Shown piece after piece: positions 34,980 through 47,767 of a DNA stretch of 64,000 nt. This DNA comes from Parasponia andersonii. Taxonomy: Eukaryota; Streptophyta; Magnoliopsida; Rosales; Cannabaceae. Position 1 is the stretch's first letter. The number at the start of each line of letters is the position of its first letter. Location of the stretch: NCBI GenBank assembly GCA_002914805.1, contig JXTB01000188.1:39052-103051 (forward strand), given 5' to 3'. Position numbers and translations under genes: made by a program. The notes beneath the pieces are model-generated. The model was not told the origin of the DNA, ran no database searches, and saw nothing but the letters and a program-made list of their open reading frames with translations.

Positions 34980-35129
34980 TGAAAGAATAATTTTTCTTGA
35001 ATTGATTTTGAAAAATTAGATACAATTTATATGACTTACGGTTATTAAAGATATACAATCGTAATTATTTCTTAAATGATTACAAATTTTTTGTAATTAA
35101 CTCTAATTGATTTACAAAATAATTCAACA
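34980..35129 (-). repeat. 3' LTR of copia element (150 bp)
   Basis: Shares most of its sequence with 42594-42743 (for example TGCAAATTTTTTGTAATTAA-type block), ends TG…CA. Confidence 0.9.
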
Positions 35130-36560
35130 TTCCCCTCAAATTGATGCGTAGATATCTATCATGCCCAACTTGTCCACAAAATTTGAAAGTGTGCAATTTA
35201 AGACTACTTTGGTGAGTATATCTACCAATTTTTCTACTGATCAAATTTCCGGTAATTCTAGATTTCTTTTCTCCAATTTCTCTCTGATAAAATACTGGTC
35301 AATCTCAACATGCTTTGTTCAATCATGATGAACTGAATTATGAGTCATATCATGAGTAGACTTGTTATTACAGTATAACTGGATTAGTTTATTTGATAAA
35401 TAATCCAAATTCTGAAGAAGAATATTTAGCCACAAATCTTCACAAACTCCAAGAGTCCTTCCCCTAAGTTTTGCTTCACCACTTGAGCGAGCAACAACAC
35501 TTTGTTTCTTACTCCTTCAAGTAACAAGATTGCCACCTACAAAGATAAAATATCCTGAAGTAGCTCGTATATCAGTTTTATCTCCAACCCAGTTTGCATT
35601 AGTGTATACTTTAATGGTTTGTACCTTTATTTTCCTAGAAAACATATTTCTTTTTCGGGGAACTGATTTCAAGTATCTCAAAATTCGTATGACTATGTTC
35701 ATATGATGCTCACCTAGATTATGTATAAATTGGCTGACGATACTCAAAGTATATGTAAAATATGGTCTTGTGTGTGCTAAGTACATTAATCTGTCATCAA
35801 GTTTTTAGTATTTCCCTTTGTCAGCTGGAACTTGATCAACTTCAATACGCAATTTCAACCCTTCCTCGATTGGTGTATTTACTGGTAGACATGCGAACAT
35901 CCCAATTTCTTCTAAAAGATCCAAAGCATATTTCCTTTGAGACAAGAAAATACTTTTGTGAGATCGAGATACTTTGATTCTAAGAAAGTACTTAAGAAGC
36001 CTAGATCTTTCATTTCAAATTCTTTGGACAAATATTCTTGTAGAGCCTTTCTTTCAATTGGATCATTTCCTATTACCATTGTGTCATCAACATAAATAAT
36101 AAGTGCGGTAATATTACCATTTTTCTTCTTCAAGAATAGAGTATGATCTGAATTGCTCTGACGAAAACCAAATACTACTATAGATTTTGTGAATCTTCCA
36201 AACCAGGCCATGAGAGATTGCTTCAGACCACACAATGAATTTTTCAATTTCCACATCTTCTGTCTTTGCTTTTTTGTTACCATACACCCTGGGGGAAGAT
36301 ATATGTAGACTTCTTCATATAGTTCCCAATGCAAAAAGCTTTCTTCACATCAAACTATTGTAGTGGTCATCCAAAATTTGCAGCTAAGGATAACAATACC
36401 CGAACCATGTTGATTTATTACTAAAGGCTCGAAAGTTTCAATGTAGTCAATTCCATGAGTCAGGGTATATCCCTTTGCCACCAATATTGCTTTGAAGTAT
36501 TCAATTTTACCATTAGCTTTGTACTTTATAGAAAAAAAATCTATCGACACCTAACTAGTT
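35130..36560 (-). pseudogene. RT and RNase H of copia element, degenerate
   Basis: 36550-36350 is the RT N-terminal part (VAKGYTLTHGIDYIETFEP). 36334-35912 holds the palm with KLKNSLCGLKQS and an intact YVDD box (36083-36094). 35786-35517 is RNase H with YLAHTRPY and VYTNANWVGDK, where an Asp of the usual motif reads Asn; the frame stops at 35520 but homologous sequence (RSKKQSVVARSS) continues to about 35150. RT and RNase H make the element cDNA. Shifts near 36340 and 35900 separate the blocks. Confidence 0.85.
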
Positions 36561-37643
36561 TCTTTTCAATAGAAAAATCTACGAACTCTCATGTCTGGTT
36601 CTTTTGTAAGGAAGCCATCTCTTCATTAATTGTGGCTTTCCACCTTGGCTCAGTTAAGGCTTCTTACACACCATTAGGAATAGATACAATAGATAATTGA
36701 TTTACAAATGATTGAATTGTTTTTGATAATTGATATGTAGACATATAATGGCTCATAGAATATCTTACTTTACTAGTCAATTCAGATTCATAAGTTGGTT
36801 TTGGAATACCTCTTGTGTGACGTTGTGTTAACTGTCTCCTAGATGACTAAAGTACTGTGTGAGGAGTATCCTCAACTAACGAATGATTTAGTATATTACT
36901 TGGGAGAGACAGCAACTCGGCCCCTAAAGTTTCTGAAGTTTCTTGATTTTCTAGATGTTCGTTACCACTTATATCCAAGTTTTGACCACTCGTTCCAAAT
37001 CACCTGCATATTCATCAGATATTTCTGCTATATTAATTTTTATCTCCGTTGTATCTACCATAAGATTGTATTCAAAAAATTGAATTTCATCAAGATACTC
37101 CCCCTAAAATTCAGATGTAGAGTAATACATCGTATCTTCATAGAAAATAATAAAAAATTGAATTTCATCAAGATACTCCCCCTAAAATTCAGATGTAGAG
37201 TAATACATCGTATCTTCATAGAAAATAATATCTATAGCAATAAACATACGCCGAGTAGGGAGGATGATAACATCGATACTTTTTTTTATGTATAACATAT
37301 CCAACAAAAACACATTTCAAGGCGCAAGGCATTAATTTACTTTGTTGATCTTTGTGGAGATGAATGTAGGCAATACAACCAAAGACATGAGGAGGTAGTT
37401 TAAGAACTGTGGCTGTGACAATAATATCTATAAGTACTTGAAATGGTGTTTGGAAGTTGATCGACCTCGATGGAACTCGATTTATAAGATAGGCGGCAGA
37501 GAAAAGAGCTTCGCCCCGTAGTATGGAGGCATGTGTGCTTCATTTAGTGAAGCGTGGACAACCTCTAATAAGTGTCTACTTTTTCGTTCAGTAATACCAT
37601 TCTGTTGTGGTGTATCTGGATAACTGATTTGATGAATAGAGCT
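36561..37643 (-). pseudogene. Integrase C-terminal half of copia element
   Basis: Contains TPQQNGITERKSRHLLEVVHA (about 37560-37620) with the catalytic Glu of the D,D-35-E triad, then readable copia integrase C-terminal sequence to about 37280, then a degraded stretch including a 78-bp tandem duplication. Its N-terminal half is displaced to 39851-40270 by the nested LTR. Confidence 0.75.
37074..37229. repeat. Perfect 78-bp tandem duplication in the copia element
   Basis: 37074-37151 is repeated as 37152-37229 with no difference I can see. The unit is 26 codons, so it preserves phase, and its lack of divergence suggests it is young. Confidence 0.95.
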
Positions 37644-37648
37644 ATGAG

Positions 37649-39269
37649 TGTAAAAACCTGGATTTTGGGAGAGTAATTAGGAAAATTTACTAATTTTCCA
37701 GATAAAATATTGTGAGGATTAAATTGCAAAAGTTTTGTGCAGAGGGACTAAATTGTAATTTTTCGGTACTAGATTGATAGAGATTTGAAATTTGGGGATT
37801 TATGTACAATTTTTACACAGCTCTATAAGACAGGGCCACGTCCCATGTCCTTTTCTTTTCTCTATCTCTCTCTCTCTCTTCTCTCTCTTCTCCCCCGACT
37901 TCTCTCTCTTTCTCTCTGCGTTTCTCGGCCGCACCACTGGAGGAAGTCGCGATCGCCGCCCCAGTCACCGTCCGCCTGTGCCACTGACCGGTGAAGGGTC
38001 CCCGTGCTGCGCCGAAGCTCCACCGTCCCTCGCCAGCCGTCGCCGAAATCTGCATCGCCGGAAAACCTCCAAGTCGCCGTTTTGGTTTTTTCGTCGCGGG
38101 CAAAGATTCCGGCCACCATTCGATCTCCAACTAGTCTCGTTGGATTCGTCTCATCTCAAGGATCATCAAAGTATATATAACTCAACCCCATTTTGCCTAG
38201 ATTGAAAGTTGCCATTTTGAGTATTTCGAGTTTAAGTTTGACTTTTTGATCCGGCCGTTAGATTGTGTTTTTGTTGTCATTTTTGGATTGAACTCGGAAA
38301 ATAGAGAAGTTTGATATATATATTGTCTATGTTTGGTGATCGACACGGAAATCAAAATTAGACGGTCGAGATTTGCCTCGTTTTGCTTGCTACCGTCCCA
38401 GTGTGAGTCCGGACCTGAATTGGACAAGTTCTATGTCTAACCTAGCTATTTTGGGTACTAGGAATTAAGCGAAGATGTTCGTTTGTGGAATTGAAGCTCC
38501 GGTGAGAAGTTGGTTTTTCGCAAGAGGACGATCGAGGGCTTGGAATTGGTTCCCGACCCTCCGGACGATCGTCAACGACACCTTGAGAATTCGATAGCGT
38601 GGTATTGCTATTCAAGCAAGGTAGGGATTCAATTGCCTGTGTTTTAAATCATTTTCGAATAAAACTTATTTTCTGCAATATATGAGAACAAATGTGATTT
38701 TTGGTTTCTCGAATATCTGTGATGGGAATTGGTTATATGAGATATATACTGTATTGCTCTGGGAATTTTCTGAGTGTAGGTTATTTTGGGTAAATTAAAA
38801 ATAAGGTCATTATGCAGCCCGTTTTTCTATGAAAACCTAGTATGCTGATTTTATCGAGAAACCAGAGTATGATTATTTTCATACTTCAGTTCGGTATTGT
38901 ACGTGTCATAGGATCATACATGAGTACCGTGTTAGCATCGTGGATTTACAGTGTGGCGCTACATGCCTCACCGTCGGTGAAAATCCGTAAACTCGCGCGG
39001 GGTTTTGTTACTTCTGATTACCTCCTCATTTGGCAGGCGTAGGCAATTCGGTTGCCCCTCCAGATTTGGTAAGCGACACATGGGTGTCCTCTCTGGGTAT
39101 GGGCTTAGGTATCAGGCAGGCTGCTAGGCATACTTAGTGCCATCATCCTAGGTTTCCACAGATGAGAGGATGAGAGCTCATGGGTATGGGTTGATTTATA
39201 TCATGTGCATATGGATTGAATGGTTTTGATTACACTGCTTTTATATATATATGAATTTCCAGTTTGGAT

Positions 39270-39300
<31 letters not shown>

Positions 39301-39845
39301 TGGACTAAACTAACTATGCAAGAATTCCCCATCACTAAAATATTTTCGATCGAGATAATTGTTTTTCCTACTGGGCATTTTATGCTCACCCCCTTCCTCC
39401 CTTCCTCAGGTGGTATCCAGTGCGATCTTAGTGATCAAGAGGAGTAAGAGATCATCTGGATTGCAGTTCGTCTCTTGGTAATGCTAGGAGTTTGTTGTCA
39501 TAGTTTTTGGACTATTTGGATTTTGTATTAGCATTGAACTGAGATTACTGCTTTCTATTTTGTCTGCGAACTTATGTATGCCATTATGGTATTTGACTTT
39601 TGTTGTGGATGATGGTGATACTTGGGCTTATATTTGACTTCGTGATTTTTAATTATTATTCAGTCTATGTTTAATGGTGTATACGAACTGTGGGAGTGGT
39701 TCACGGGATGGAATTCCGATTATTTTATTTAAATAGACCGTTTTAATAAAAACTATAACTTTTGATACTTTTCAAATAAATTAAGGAATTTCTAACCTTT
39801 GTGAAATTCCCCTTCTGCCACTGGCTCAGGTTTTAGGTCGTGACA
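37649..39845 (+). mobile_element. Nested solo LTR (2,197 bp), probably gypsy-type
   Basis: Begins TGTAAAAACCTGG and ends TTTTAGGTCGTGACA, flanked by ATGAG at 37644-37648 and 39846-39850, a perfect 5-bp target duplication inside the copia integrase. No internal coding domains, primer site or second LTR, so a solo LTR left by LTR-LTR recombination is the best reading. Inside are CTATAAGACAG (about 37825), a CT-rich run (37855-37920) and a GC-rich block (37925-38110), as in long LTRs of plant gypsy elements. The GC-rich open frames at 37785-38205 are by-products of this composition. Strand is inferred from the TATA and CT-rich order. Confidence 0.8.
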
Positions 39846-39850
39846 ATGAG

Positions 39851-40270
39851 AGTCCGAAAAATTTTAGAGTTCAATGTTACAATATTCTCTGCCATTATCA
39901 TTTCTAAGTACTTGACTATGAGTATTGTCTTGTGTACATAAAATATTATAAAACTTTTGAAATAGCACTATAACTTATGATTTGGATTTCATCAAGCATT
40001 AACAAGTCATCCAAGTATAATCATCGATAAAGGTAATAAACCAATGAGCACCTCATAATGTAGAAACTTTGGAAGGACCCCAAACATCAGAGTGAATAAC
40101 CATAAATAGAGTTGAACTTTTCTTTAAACTTAAAGAAAATGAAGCACAATGGCTTTTTGCAAGTGTACAAACATCATATTTAAAGCTAGATATATCCAAA
40201 TTAGTAAACAAAGTAGGAAACAACTGTTTTGACTAACCAAATGAGGCATGGCCAAAACGTCGATGCCAAA
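39851..40270 (-). pseudogene. Integrase N-terminal half of copia element
   Basis: Starts with IWHRRFGHAS (about 40240-40270), the His pair of the integrase zinc domain, and continues through a decayed catalytic-core start until the nested LTR at 39845. Confidence 0.65.
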
Positions 40271-40665
40271 TCTCAGTCATCTTCTTGGAAGAAGTGGTGT
40301 CATTCACAACTAGTGCTTGTTGAAGTTTATCGGATGTTGTTGACTCCAGATCCAAGTAGTACAACATCTCTTTCTTAATACCATAACTAATCATTTGTTG
40401 AGTCTGAATATCCTTAAATACACTAGAATTAGGACTAAAAATAACCACGCAAGACAAGATATTAGTGATTTGAGAAACAGAAAAAAGATTATAGTTTAAG
40501 GAAGGTACCACTAATACAGAATCAAGGTGCAAAGTTTTAGTAAGATTGGAAGACCCGTCACCAAGAATTGTGTTAGAATTACCATTAGCAATAGAAACAC
40601 AATTCTGAGATGAGGGTTTCAAGGTAAAGACATGATCAGTGGCACCAGAATAAATGTATTATTCA
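40233..40665 (-). pseudogene. Protease and GAG_pre-integrase segment of copia element
   Basis: A continuous minus-strand frame from about 40660 to 40233. It opens with YSGATDHVF (about 40632-40655), where the aspartic protease active site DSGATDH should be, so the catalytic Asp is replaced by Tyr. It continues through LDSVLVVPSLNYNLFSVSQI, a copia protease hallmark, into the GAG_pre-integrase region. Protease cuts the polyprotein; this one should be inactive. Confidence 0.85.
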
Positions 40666-40779
40666 AAATAGGTATAGAAATATTAAAAACCTTACCTTCT
40701 CTAGTAGTAATTACTAGTGTTGATAAAGTGGACGAAACATTAGCTACTTTTGATTAAGTGAGAGCTGTCAAAGATGGTC

Positions 40780-41690
40780 TCTTAGCATTCCAATGTCATG
40801 CTGGGTCCCACTAGTCTGAATATCTAGTCAACTTAAAGTACCGATTTTTTGTATGACCAGTTTGATTGCAGTGAGTGTATTTCAGGAGCCTTTTTCAAAG
40901 ATAGAATTCTTCAAGTTGGTGGGTTTAGGGCGATTCTATGATGTTTGACTAGGTCGCTATCGAGAGAGTAGTACGGAGGCTTCAGGTTTGGTAGTCTCCT
41001 TATGGAAAGTAATAGATCATAAGTTCTCATGATGGACCAAGGAATAATATTCTTCTAGACTTAGGAGTAGCTCATGACATAAAATTTCTCGCCGAAGTTA
41101 ATCAAAACTTATATCTAATCCAGCAAGAAAGATATGGACTCGGGTGCATTCAATGGACTATCAGTATGCTATCACTTCATCAGGGTCCTTCATGATCACT
41201 TTATCAAAATGGTCGAGTTTTTAAAATATTTCAATTAACTCTTCATAATAGACAGAAAGTCATTTTGTACCTTGTTTGACTGAGAATGCTTTCTGATGCA
41301 GGGAGTAAACTTGCATCTCATTAGTTCTATTATAAAAAGCTTTGGATAAAACATTCTAACTTTCACGGGCAGTGGGAATACGGAGATAACGCTTCATAAT
41401 ATCATGAGTCATGGATATCAGAAGCCAATACTTCACTTTCTGATTTTTAGCATACTATTTCTCATATCCCTTATCTGACATAGAAGTGGAATTGTTTTTC
41501 CTATGATGTATGAAAGTTTTTCTCGTTCAACAATATGCATCTCCATCAATTGAGACCAGATATTGTAATTTATTTCAGTAAGTAGAATACCAGCATTAAA
41601 GACACATTCAGACTGAATAAGAACAAGAATAGATATTATTTCTGAGGATTCAGTTGTTGACTCATTTTTTTGTTTTTTTGTTTTTGGTTT
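40780..41690 (-). pseudogene. Gag of copia element, degenerate
   Basis: Readable pieces in minus-strand order: INYNIWSQLMEMHIVEREKL (near 41570-41510), a KRYLRIPTAR-like stretch (near 41370), YNRTNEMQVYSLHQKAFS-like sequence in a shifted frame (near 41300), and a zinc knuckle CNQTGHTKNRYF (about 40840-40875) with the third Cys replaced. This is the UBN2-type gag common in plant copia. Frequent shifts and stops leave no usable ORF. Confidence 0.75.
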
Positions 41691-42593
41691 TTTTATTGAT
41701 CTTAAACTAATGTCAAATAAAAAGGATCAAGCCCAAATAGCAAAAAATGCTCAGCCCATTCAAAATAAACAATGATATTCATAATAAAAAAACCAGATCA
41801 ATTAAGGTTCACGAACTGATTTGGAGAGAGCAAATAATGACCCTCTGTTTGGAGTGATGAAGACAATGTAGAGACGCAGATGGCAGGCAAATCGACTCGC
41901 TTCGCGTGTGATCCTAAGACACAAATAGACTTGGCTACTTAGACTCGGTGGCTAAAGGCGAAGTCCTAAAGCTTCAATCCACCGAGATCAGTTCTGGTGT
42001 TTCAGCTTGCATTCGAGCCTAGAATGAAACTAAAGCAAGACCCTATAGCGATCAAATAAAACAAAGACAAGTTGGCTAAGGTTCTCCAAGTCTACGAGAA
42101 TAGACTCAGAGAGAGCTAGTTCTGTGATGAGTTTTCTCTAGCCGATTTTTCTCACTTGCCAAACACATAATACCTGGTCATGGTGGCTAACAAGGGGCTT
42201 GACAATGCTACAATGAGCAGAGATGAGAAGGAACTCCTTTTTTTCAGATTTGATTTTGGGTATTAGGGTGTTTCAGCATTTAGACTTTTTTTTTTAGGTC
42301 AAGATAGGGCGAAGATGGACGGTAGCCTGAGCCGGATGAACGGCGTTGTTGGATTTGTTTGAGCAACGGTGTAGTGGTGGGCGAGTAATTTGAGCGACTT
42401 GGGCATGGATGAGTGCGGCGTTGGCCCGGGCAAACAGCTGCGTGTGATCTTTGGATGAGTTCTCCAAATTTAGGCTTTGTCTCGAAATGAAAAATGGTGT
42501 AATACACATGTTTTTGTTTTTTTTTTTTTTCAGTATGTATAATTTTTTTTGGGTCTGTGTTTAAGAAGAGGATCGGATCCTACTCTGATACCA

Positions 42594-42743
42594 TGAAAGA
42601 ATAGTTTTTCTTGAATTGATTCTGAAAAATTAGATACAACCTATAGGACTTATAGTCTCTAAAAATATACAATTGTAATTATCTCTTAATTGATTGCAAA
42701 TTTTTTGTAATTAATTCTAATTAATTTACAAAATAATTCAACA
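42594..42743 (-). repeat. 5' LTR of copia element (150 bp)
   Basis: Partner of 34980-35129. The primer-binding site abuts its minus-strand end. About 900 bp of untranslated leader (41690-42578), including a GC-richer block near 42300-42430, separate it from gag. Confidence 0.9.
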
Positions 42744-44550
42744 CTAAGTCATTACCCTTGATGCTTCCGATGTATGAAAATCCCCCATGTGGCTATTTAA
42801 CTTTCACCACCAAACATATTTAACTTTTCTTGTTATATTATAACCTCCTAAGTATTACCACATTCGAATACTAAGCAATCAATCCCACTTAGAAAGGCGA
42901 AACTTCTTCAAGCTTCATATTTTCTTCAAATTAGGCGAAAACAAGACAAAAGCCAAATAGAAAGGCTGCTAGTTTCATTCGCCATCTTCATGCTAAAGCT
43001 CATTCTTGGACAGCGACTAACAAAAGTAGCCTTCTACCAAAAGAATAATAATAATAATATTTCAACAAATAATTATAGCATAAATTAAGGCTAAATTAAT
43101 AATATGCTATAAAAAAAAAGAGTTATTTTGTCCGTGTTGCTTTTAATTTCCTAAGGAAATCATGCACCCCTTGAAAGAAAAAGACCTAATGGAATCTCTT
43201 TCCGGTTTTATAAGAAATTAGACGCTATAAATTTCGTAAACTATAATAAGGTTGGTTAGTTTAATTTAACGGCTCCTACTTAATTTGGTCTCTTGTTTCC
43301 CTTGTTTTTCAAAATTAAAAATAATAATAATAATAATAACATTTTTTGTGGATCAATAACAATAATAGTTTAGGCAGTTGAGTACTCGAAATTTCCCACG
43401 CATGGAAAATATGCATATTTACTCTAGTCCACAACAACGACCCATTCTACATCCAAAAGTAGAGCTCTCCGTGATCAATATTCCTCTTCTTTATGGATAA
43501 AAGGGGCCAAAAAAAAAAAAATCACGCTCTATTCGTAAGATAATAGGAATAATATATCAACTTGGGCCAAGGCTGGCAATTTAGAATTTTGGTGTTGTTT
43601 TTAACATAGTCGTCAAAAGCGACTGGGAAAAATTTTGTCACAAGAATCATAAAATTTTAGGGCAAAATATCCAAAATAAACAAAATCTCTTTCAACTAAA
43701 CAATTAACTTGGATCATATGCTTAAAGTACAAATATCCGACTAAAATGATTTTCGATCAATTGTCACCACATAAAGGATTCAAATTATTCGAATATTCGT
43801 ATAAACTCTCTTCAAAAAACAAAAAAGAAAAGAAAAAAGAGAGACCACGTTATTCTGAAAGTTACTCGGTTATGAGGCTGGCCCATGGTTTGAAATTAGT
43901 TATAAGGTAATTCCGTTCCAAATACTCTCTTTCTTTTTTTCTTTTCAGAAATTGTGACGGGTGTTCTTCTTTGACAGCCAGCTCTATCAATATATTGTCT
44001 TTCTATATTTCATTAGTTTTATATCTTTGAATTGATAACTTACTGCAAGAGATAAATTTTTATTTGCCAGCTTTGATCAACGGACAATTTATTATAATTA
44101 AGTGAGTAAATTATTAATTAACCACAGAACATTTTTTTTTTTATGAGTAGCACGCAGTACCGGATAAAGAGAAGAAGCATAAGCTTTGAGTATCCCAACC
44201 AAGCTTGCACAAGAGATCACCCCTCCTACACACAACAACTCTTAATCTGAAAATTTTACCTCATAAGATATATGCAAAATTTGGAGAAAAGAAACACGTA
44301 TATTTTATAATGAATTTAATTATACCTGGAACGCGAATATTTTTATAACTACTTTTAAATGGTACTATGAAAAAGCCAGACAATTCAAGATAAAATATAT
44401 AGTTTTCATGGTCAAGAATGTACCCAATTTGGCTTATATAGCATGTGTTATTTTATTGGGCAAGCTAATCAAATGCCAAGCTAGGAATCCCACCACTTAC
44501 ACGAGGACGTCTAGCTTTCAATTGTAGATTTCGATATATACATATATACA

Positions 44551-44589
<39 letters not shown>
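42744..44589. other. Non-coding spacer
   Basis: AT-rich, with AAT/TAA-type microsatellites near 43047-43060 and 43318-43340, A-runs near 43510, and a long (TA)n tract at 44559-44589 ending at a MITE. No gene seen. Confidence 0.5.
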
Positions 44590-44591
<2 letters not shown>

Positions 44592-44819
44592 TTGCCAATC
44601 CAATAGGTATTTTTTTTTTTTACCTATGAGTAGGTATTTTTTTTTAACCGTTGGATCACCATCTAATGGCTATAATGAAGTGCATGAAAAGACATGCATC
44701 ATTAATGCTCTTTCTCTCTCTTACTTTTTACAATAAAAAAATATGCATGTTAAATTTTCATTGGCCAAATTGATACCTACCTATGGGTAAAAAAAAAAAT
44801 ACCTACCGGATCGGTGCCC
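44590..44819. mobile_element. MITE copy 1 (230 bp)
   Basis: Terminal inverted repeats of about 26 bp: left GGTTGCCAATCCAATAGGTA, right end reverse complement GGGCACCGATCCGGTAGGTA, each followed by a T-run. It is inserted in a (TA)n tract; both flanks read TATATATA, so an 8-bp duplication is possible but cannot be told from the repeat. The interior is shared with 47768-48010 and has no coding capacity. Confidence 0.85.
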
Positions 44820-47767
44820 TATATATATATATTGTCTCGTTTGAGACCTCTCTCAAGTCTCAAAGCTTAAGGTTTACTTGTCTTCAAGTGCAATTAGGAT
44901 TCAAGCTCCAATACTTAGAATTCATCAACAACAAAAAAGACCACAAAATCATCTTTAGAAGAGGGAAAAAAAAAAAAAAAAAAAGGGAAAGAGAGAGAGT
45001 ACAAGTAAATGGTGCAATACGAGTATAACATCGAAACAAGTAAATTTTACAAAAACTCGGTGGTGGCCGGGTAAAGCTTCCACGAGTGCTCCTTGCAAGC
45101 TAATGTCTTTTCTTTTTTTTTTTTTTTTTGATCCCTAAAAGAAAAATGGTATTAATAATTTTAGGAAAAAGCAATAACACGTAGATGGCTATTGGAAGCA
45201 GACTATCTTAAAGAGTATGAAAAAGTAAGATCTTAATTGCTTATTTGACGTCTTTGATGCTTTTTTTGATATTGAGTGAAGACCTAACTTTTTAACCTAT
45301 GTAATATTATTAGATATTTTTCTTTTCTTCACTTACAACAGAAGGAAAAGTAAGTATGATGGGTAGGGTAGTAGAAGACATGCCCCATTCCAGCAAAGTA
45401 AAAGTAAAAGATCAAAAGGAAGAAAAGACATAAAAATATGATGGTCACGCCCCTATAATCCTATCCTATATTGATCTTTACATTGATCACACTGGAAGAT
45501 TTTACACAATTACTCGGGCTATTTTTAATTTTTTAACCTTGCAACTTGCATATCTATAGGGATCACTCGTGACAGGGACCTTTGATATATTAAAGGATCA
45601 CATAGGTTAATTTCCAACTCACCATTATTCCCGATTCTGTGAGTAGTCTCCAAAATTTGGTTGATGCTGATTTTAGTATATGAAAAGCAACTGAAAAAAA
45701 AGGGTCTCGCGAGTTGTATATATTTATAAGATATAAAGGATAATGCGGATCCATACAAGTTCCATATAAGTAGTTGGCATCCATACAAATTAACAGTGAA
45801 AATATGTAGACACCGCAGTAAACACTTTGTATATGATGGTACAGTGTATATATATATATATATTTATAAAAATAAACAAATATAAAAGTGAGTGAGGCTT
45901 ACCATAAATATAAAAATGAACAAAAATTATTGTTGATTGAAGTTAAAGTCTTGACAGTGTTTACTGCGTTCATCTGAAGGACGATTTGACATGACAAACG
46001 TGGTCTCTACGAGATAAGAGTAGATCAAGAAAGAAACAAAGCCACTGTTGGCAAACTGATAAAGAGATGATTTAGTTCCCAAAAGGGCACACATGGGTAG
46101 AGCTCCACACATTGGGTGATCTTAAACAACTTCTTCTTTTTTCTTTTTATTTCTTTCTTTTTTCTTTTCAATGTCTTAAACAGGGCATTGAGGTTGTTCC
46201 CTGGGATTTCGATAAATAAAAAAATTAGACTTTGACGTAACTCACGACCATAATTAGCGTAGTAGTTTTTTGTACAATATATATCGTTACCACCGTTTTT
46301 TATATTCTTACCAAATATAATTAATTATCTGAATAATTATGAAAAATAAATATACGGATAATTATAATATGGATGTTACAATATTGAAAAAAGTAAAAAT
46401 TTGACACATAATATTTTTACTTGATTCAACTATTTCTCAGTAATTTACATTTAAGGAGTCACGACCAAAGAAATAAACTTATTAGTAAAGAATATGTGAG
46501 TACCAACACCAATCAAATTTAAAAAACTCTCTCTCTTAAATATTGCAACATGATAGTACTCCTTCACTAATCTGTTTAGCAAGTTCCTCTTGTCTTGATA
46601 TGATTCCTTCCATCTGAACTCTCTTCAGATTTCACGGAACTAGCCTTCTCCCGAAGACTTGTTACACTTCTCCCGAAATACTCTCACAACTAAGAATCTC
46701 TCATAGTCTCATAATACATAGTATAGACAAATTTAATAAAGTATTGCTCTAATGACAATCCCAAACATACATGGCATACCTAGGAACCAAATTTAGACTC
46801 CTATTTTTAGTGCATGAGGTCTTCCAATCTTTGGCAATCTACAAGACACGTTATAATCATTATAAATGCTGATTAAAAATTAATTAGATTAGTCAAAGAT
46901 AAGATTTTCGCAATCAAAGCTGATCCAAAATTATTGTTGATTCTACAAAGTAATATTACAACATCGACCATGTCTAAACAGCTAGATTTGTAACCTTTCT
47001 AGAAAAAATGTTGATTTGTTACTAGAAATAAAAATTCTATTTTTTTTTACATAAATCAAACAAATAAAAAGTATTTACACAGAATAAGAATCAACTAAGA
47101 ATAAATAAAGAAACAATAACTCAAGAGATAAGCTTTTACACTTTCATACTGTAAGGTAATTTATGTAAAAATATAAGTTATCAAAACAATCAGATAGAAT
47201 TAGCCTAATAAATATAATCTAATTGACTAAAATCAAGATTGATTATTTCTAGAAATATTAAATAATTAATATTAGCAATCATCTAATAATCATTCATAAA
47301 TAAAACAAGCATAAATAAGAAAGAAATATGTGTATATAATTTTTCTACGAGGTAAACATTAATCATTGATATTTCTGATTAAAAAACAACAAATTGAACA
47401 AATATTCAATTATATGAATTCAGACAAATATATTCAAAAATGTCAAATCAAATATTGCAGTAATGTTGCAACATCAACCCAGAATCAATATCAATAAATA
47501 CAAACAGTGATATTACAATATCACAAATGACAACAGTCTTTTCCTTTTCATATATATACCAAGAAAATATCCAAAAATATTAAAAAGTGTACATGTTGCG
47601 TATATAGCGCACCAAATAGGTATGATAGATCTGAAGCAAATTTTATTAGTGGTTTTTACACTGCTATTAGTGTGCTGTTAAGTGTTAAAGATTATGAGTA
47701 TTTTACACGTAACATCTCTCATAAATGTATTATCACTTACATTTATATATGTATATACATTATATAA
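44820..47767. other. Non-coding spacer
   Basis: No supportable gene. Low-complexity T/A runs at 45111-45129 and 44965-44984, (TA)n at 45848-45863. Minus-strand frames at 45525-45788 and 45927-46112 have fairly balanced composition but no recognisable motif, no partner exons and no conserved copy. 46500-46860 may be an old repeat. Confidence 0.4.

Larger units (their letters stand above)
34980..42743 (-). mobile_element. Ty1/copia retrotransposon with 150-bp LTRs, interrupted by a nested LTR
   Basis: Identical-length LTRs (34980-35129, 42594-42743) begin TGTTGAATT and end TTCTTTCA on the minus strand. Next to the right one is a TGGTATCAGAGTAGG primer site (about 42579-42593), next to the left one a TTTGAGGGGA purine tract (about 35130-35141). 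Flanks are TTAAG (34975-34979) and CTAAG (42744-42748), a near-perfect 5-bp target duplication. Gene order gag, protease, integrase, RT, RNase H is copia. A 2,197-bp solo LTR plus 5-bp duplication sits in integrase; without it the element is about 5.56 kb. All coding parts are broken. Confidence 0.9.

Noticed and set aside
37785-38205. GC-rich open frames on both strands (up to 137 codons), proline/arginine-rich
   Set aside because: They lie wholly inside the solo LTR, overlap each other on both strands and reflect a CT-rich and GC-rich untranslated segment rather than a protein.
45525-46112. Minus-strand frames of 87 and 61 codons with fairly ordinary composition
   Set aside because: No recognisable motif, no plausible splice partners and no second copy in the window; not enough to call a gene.
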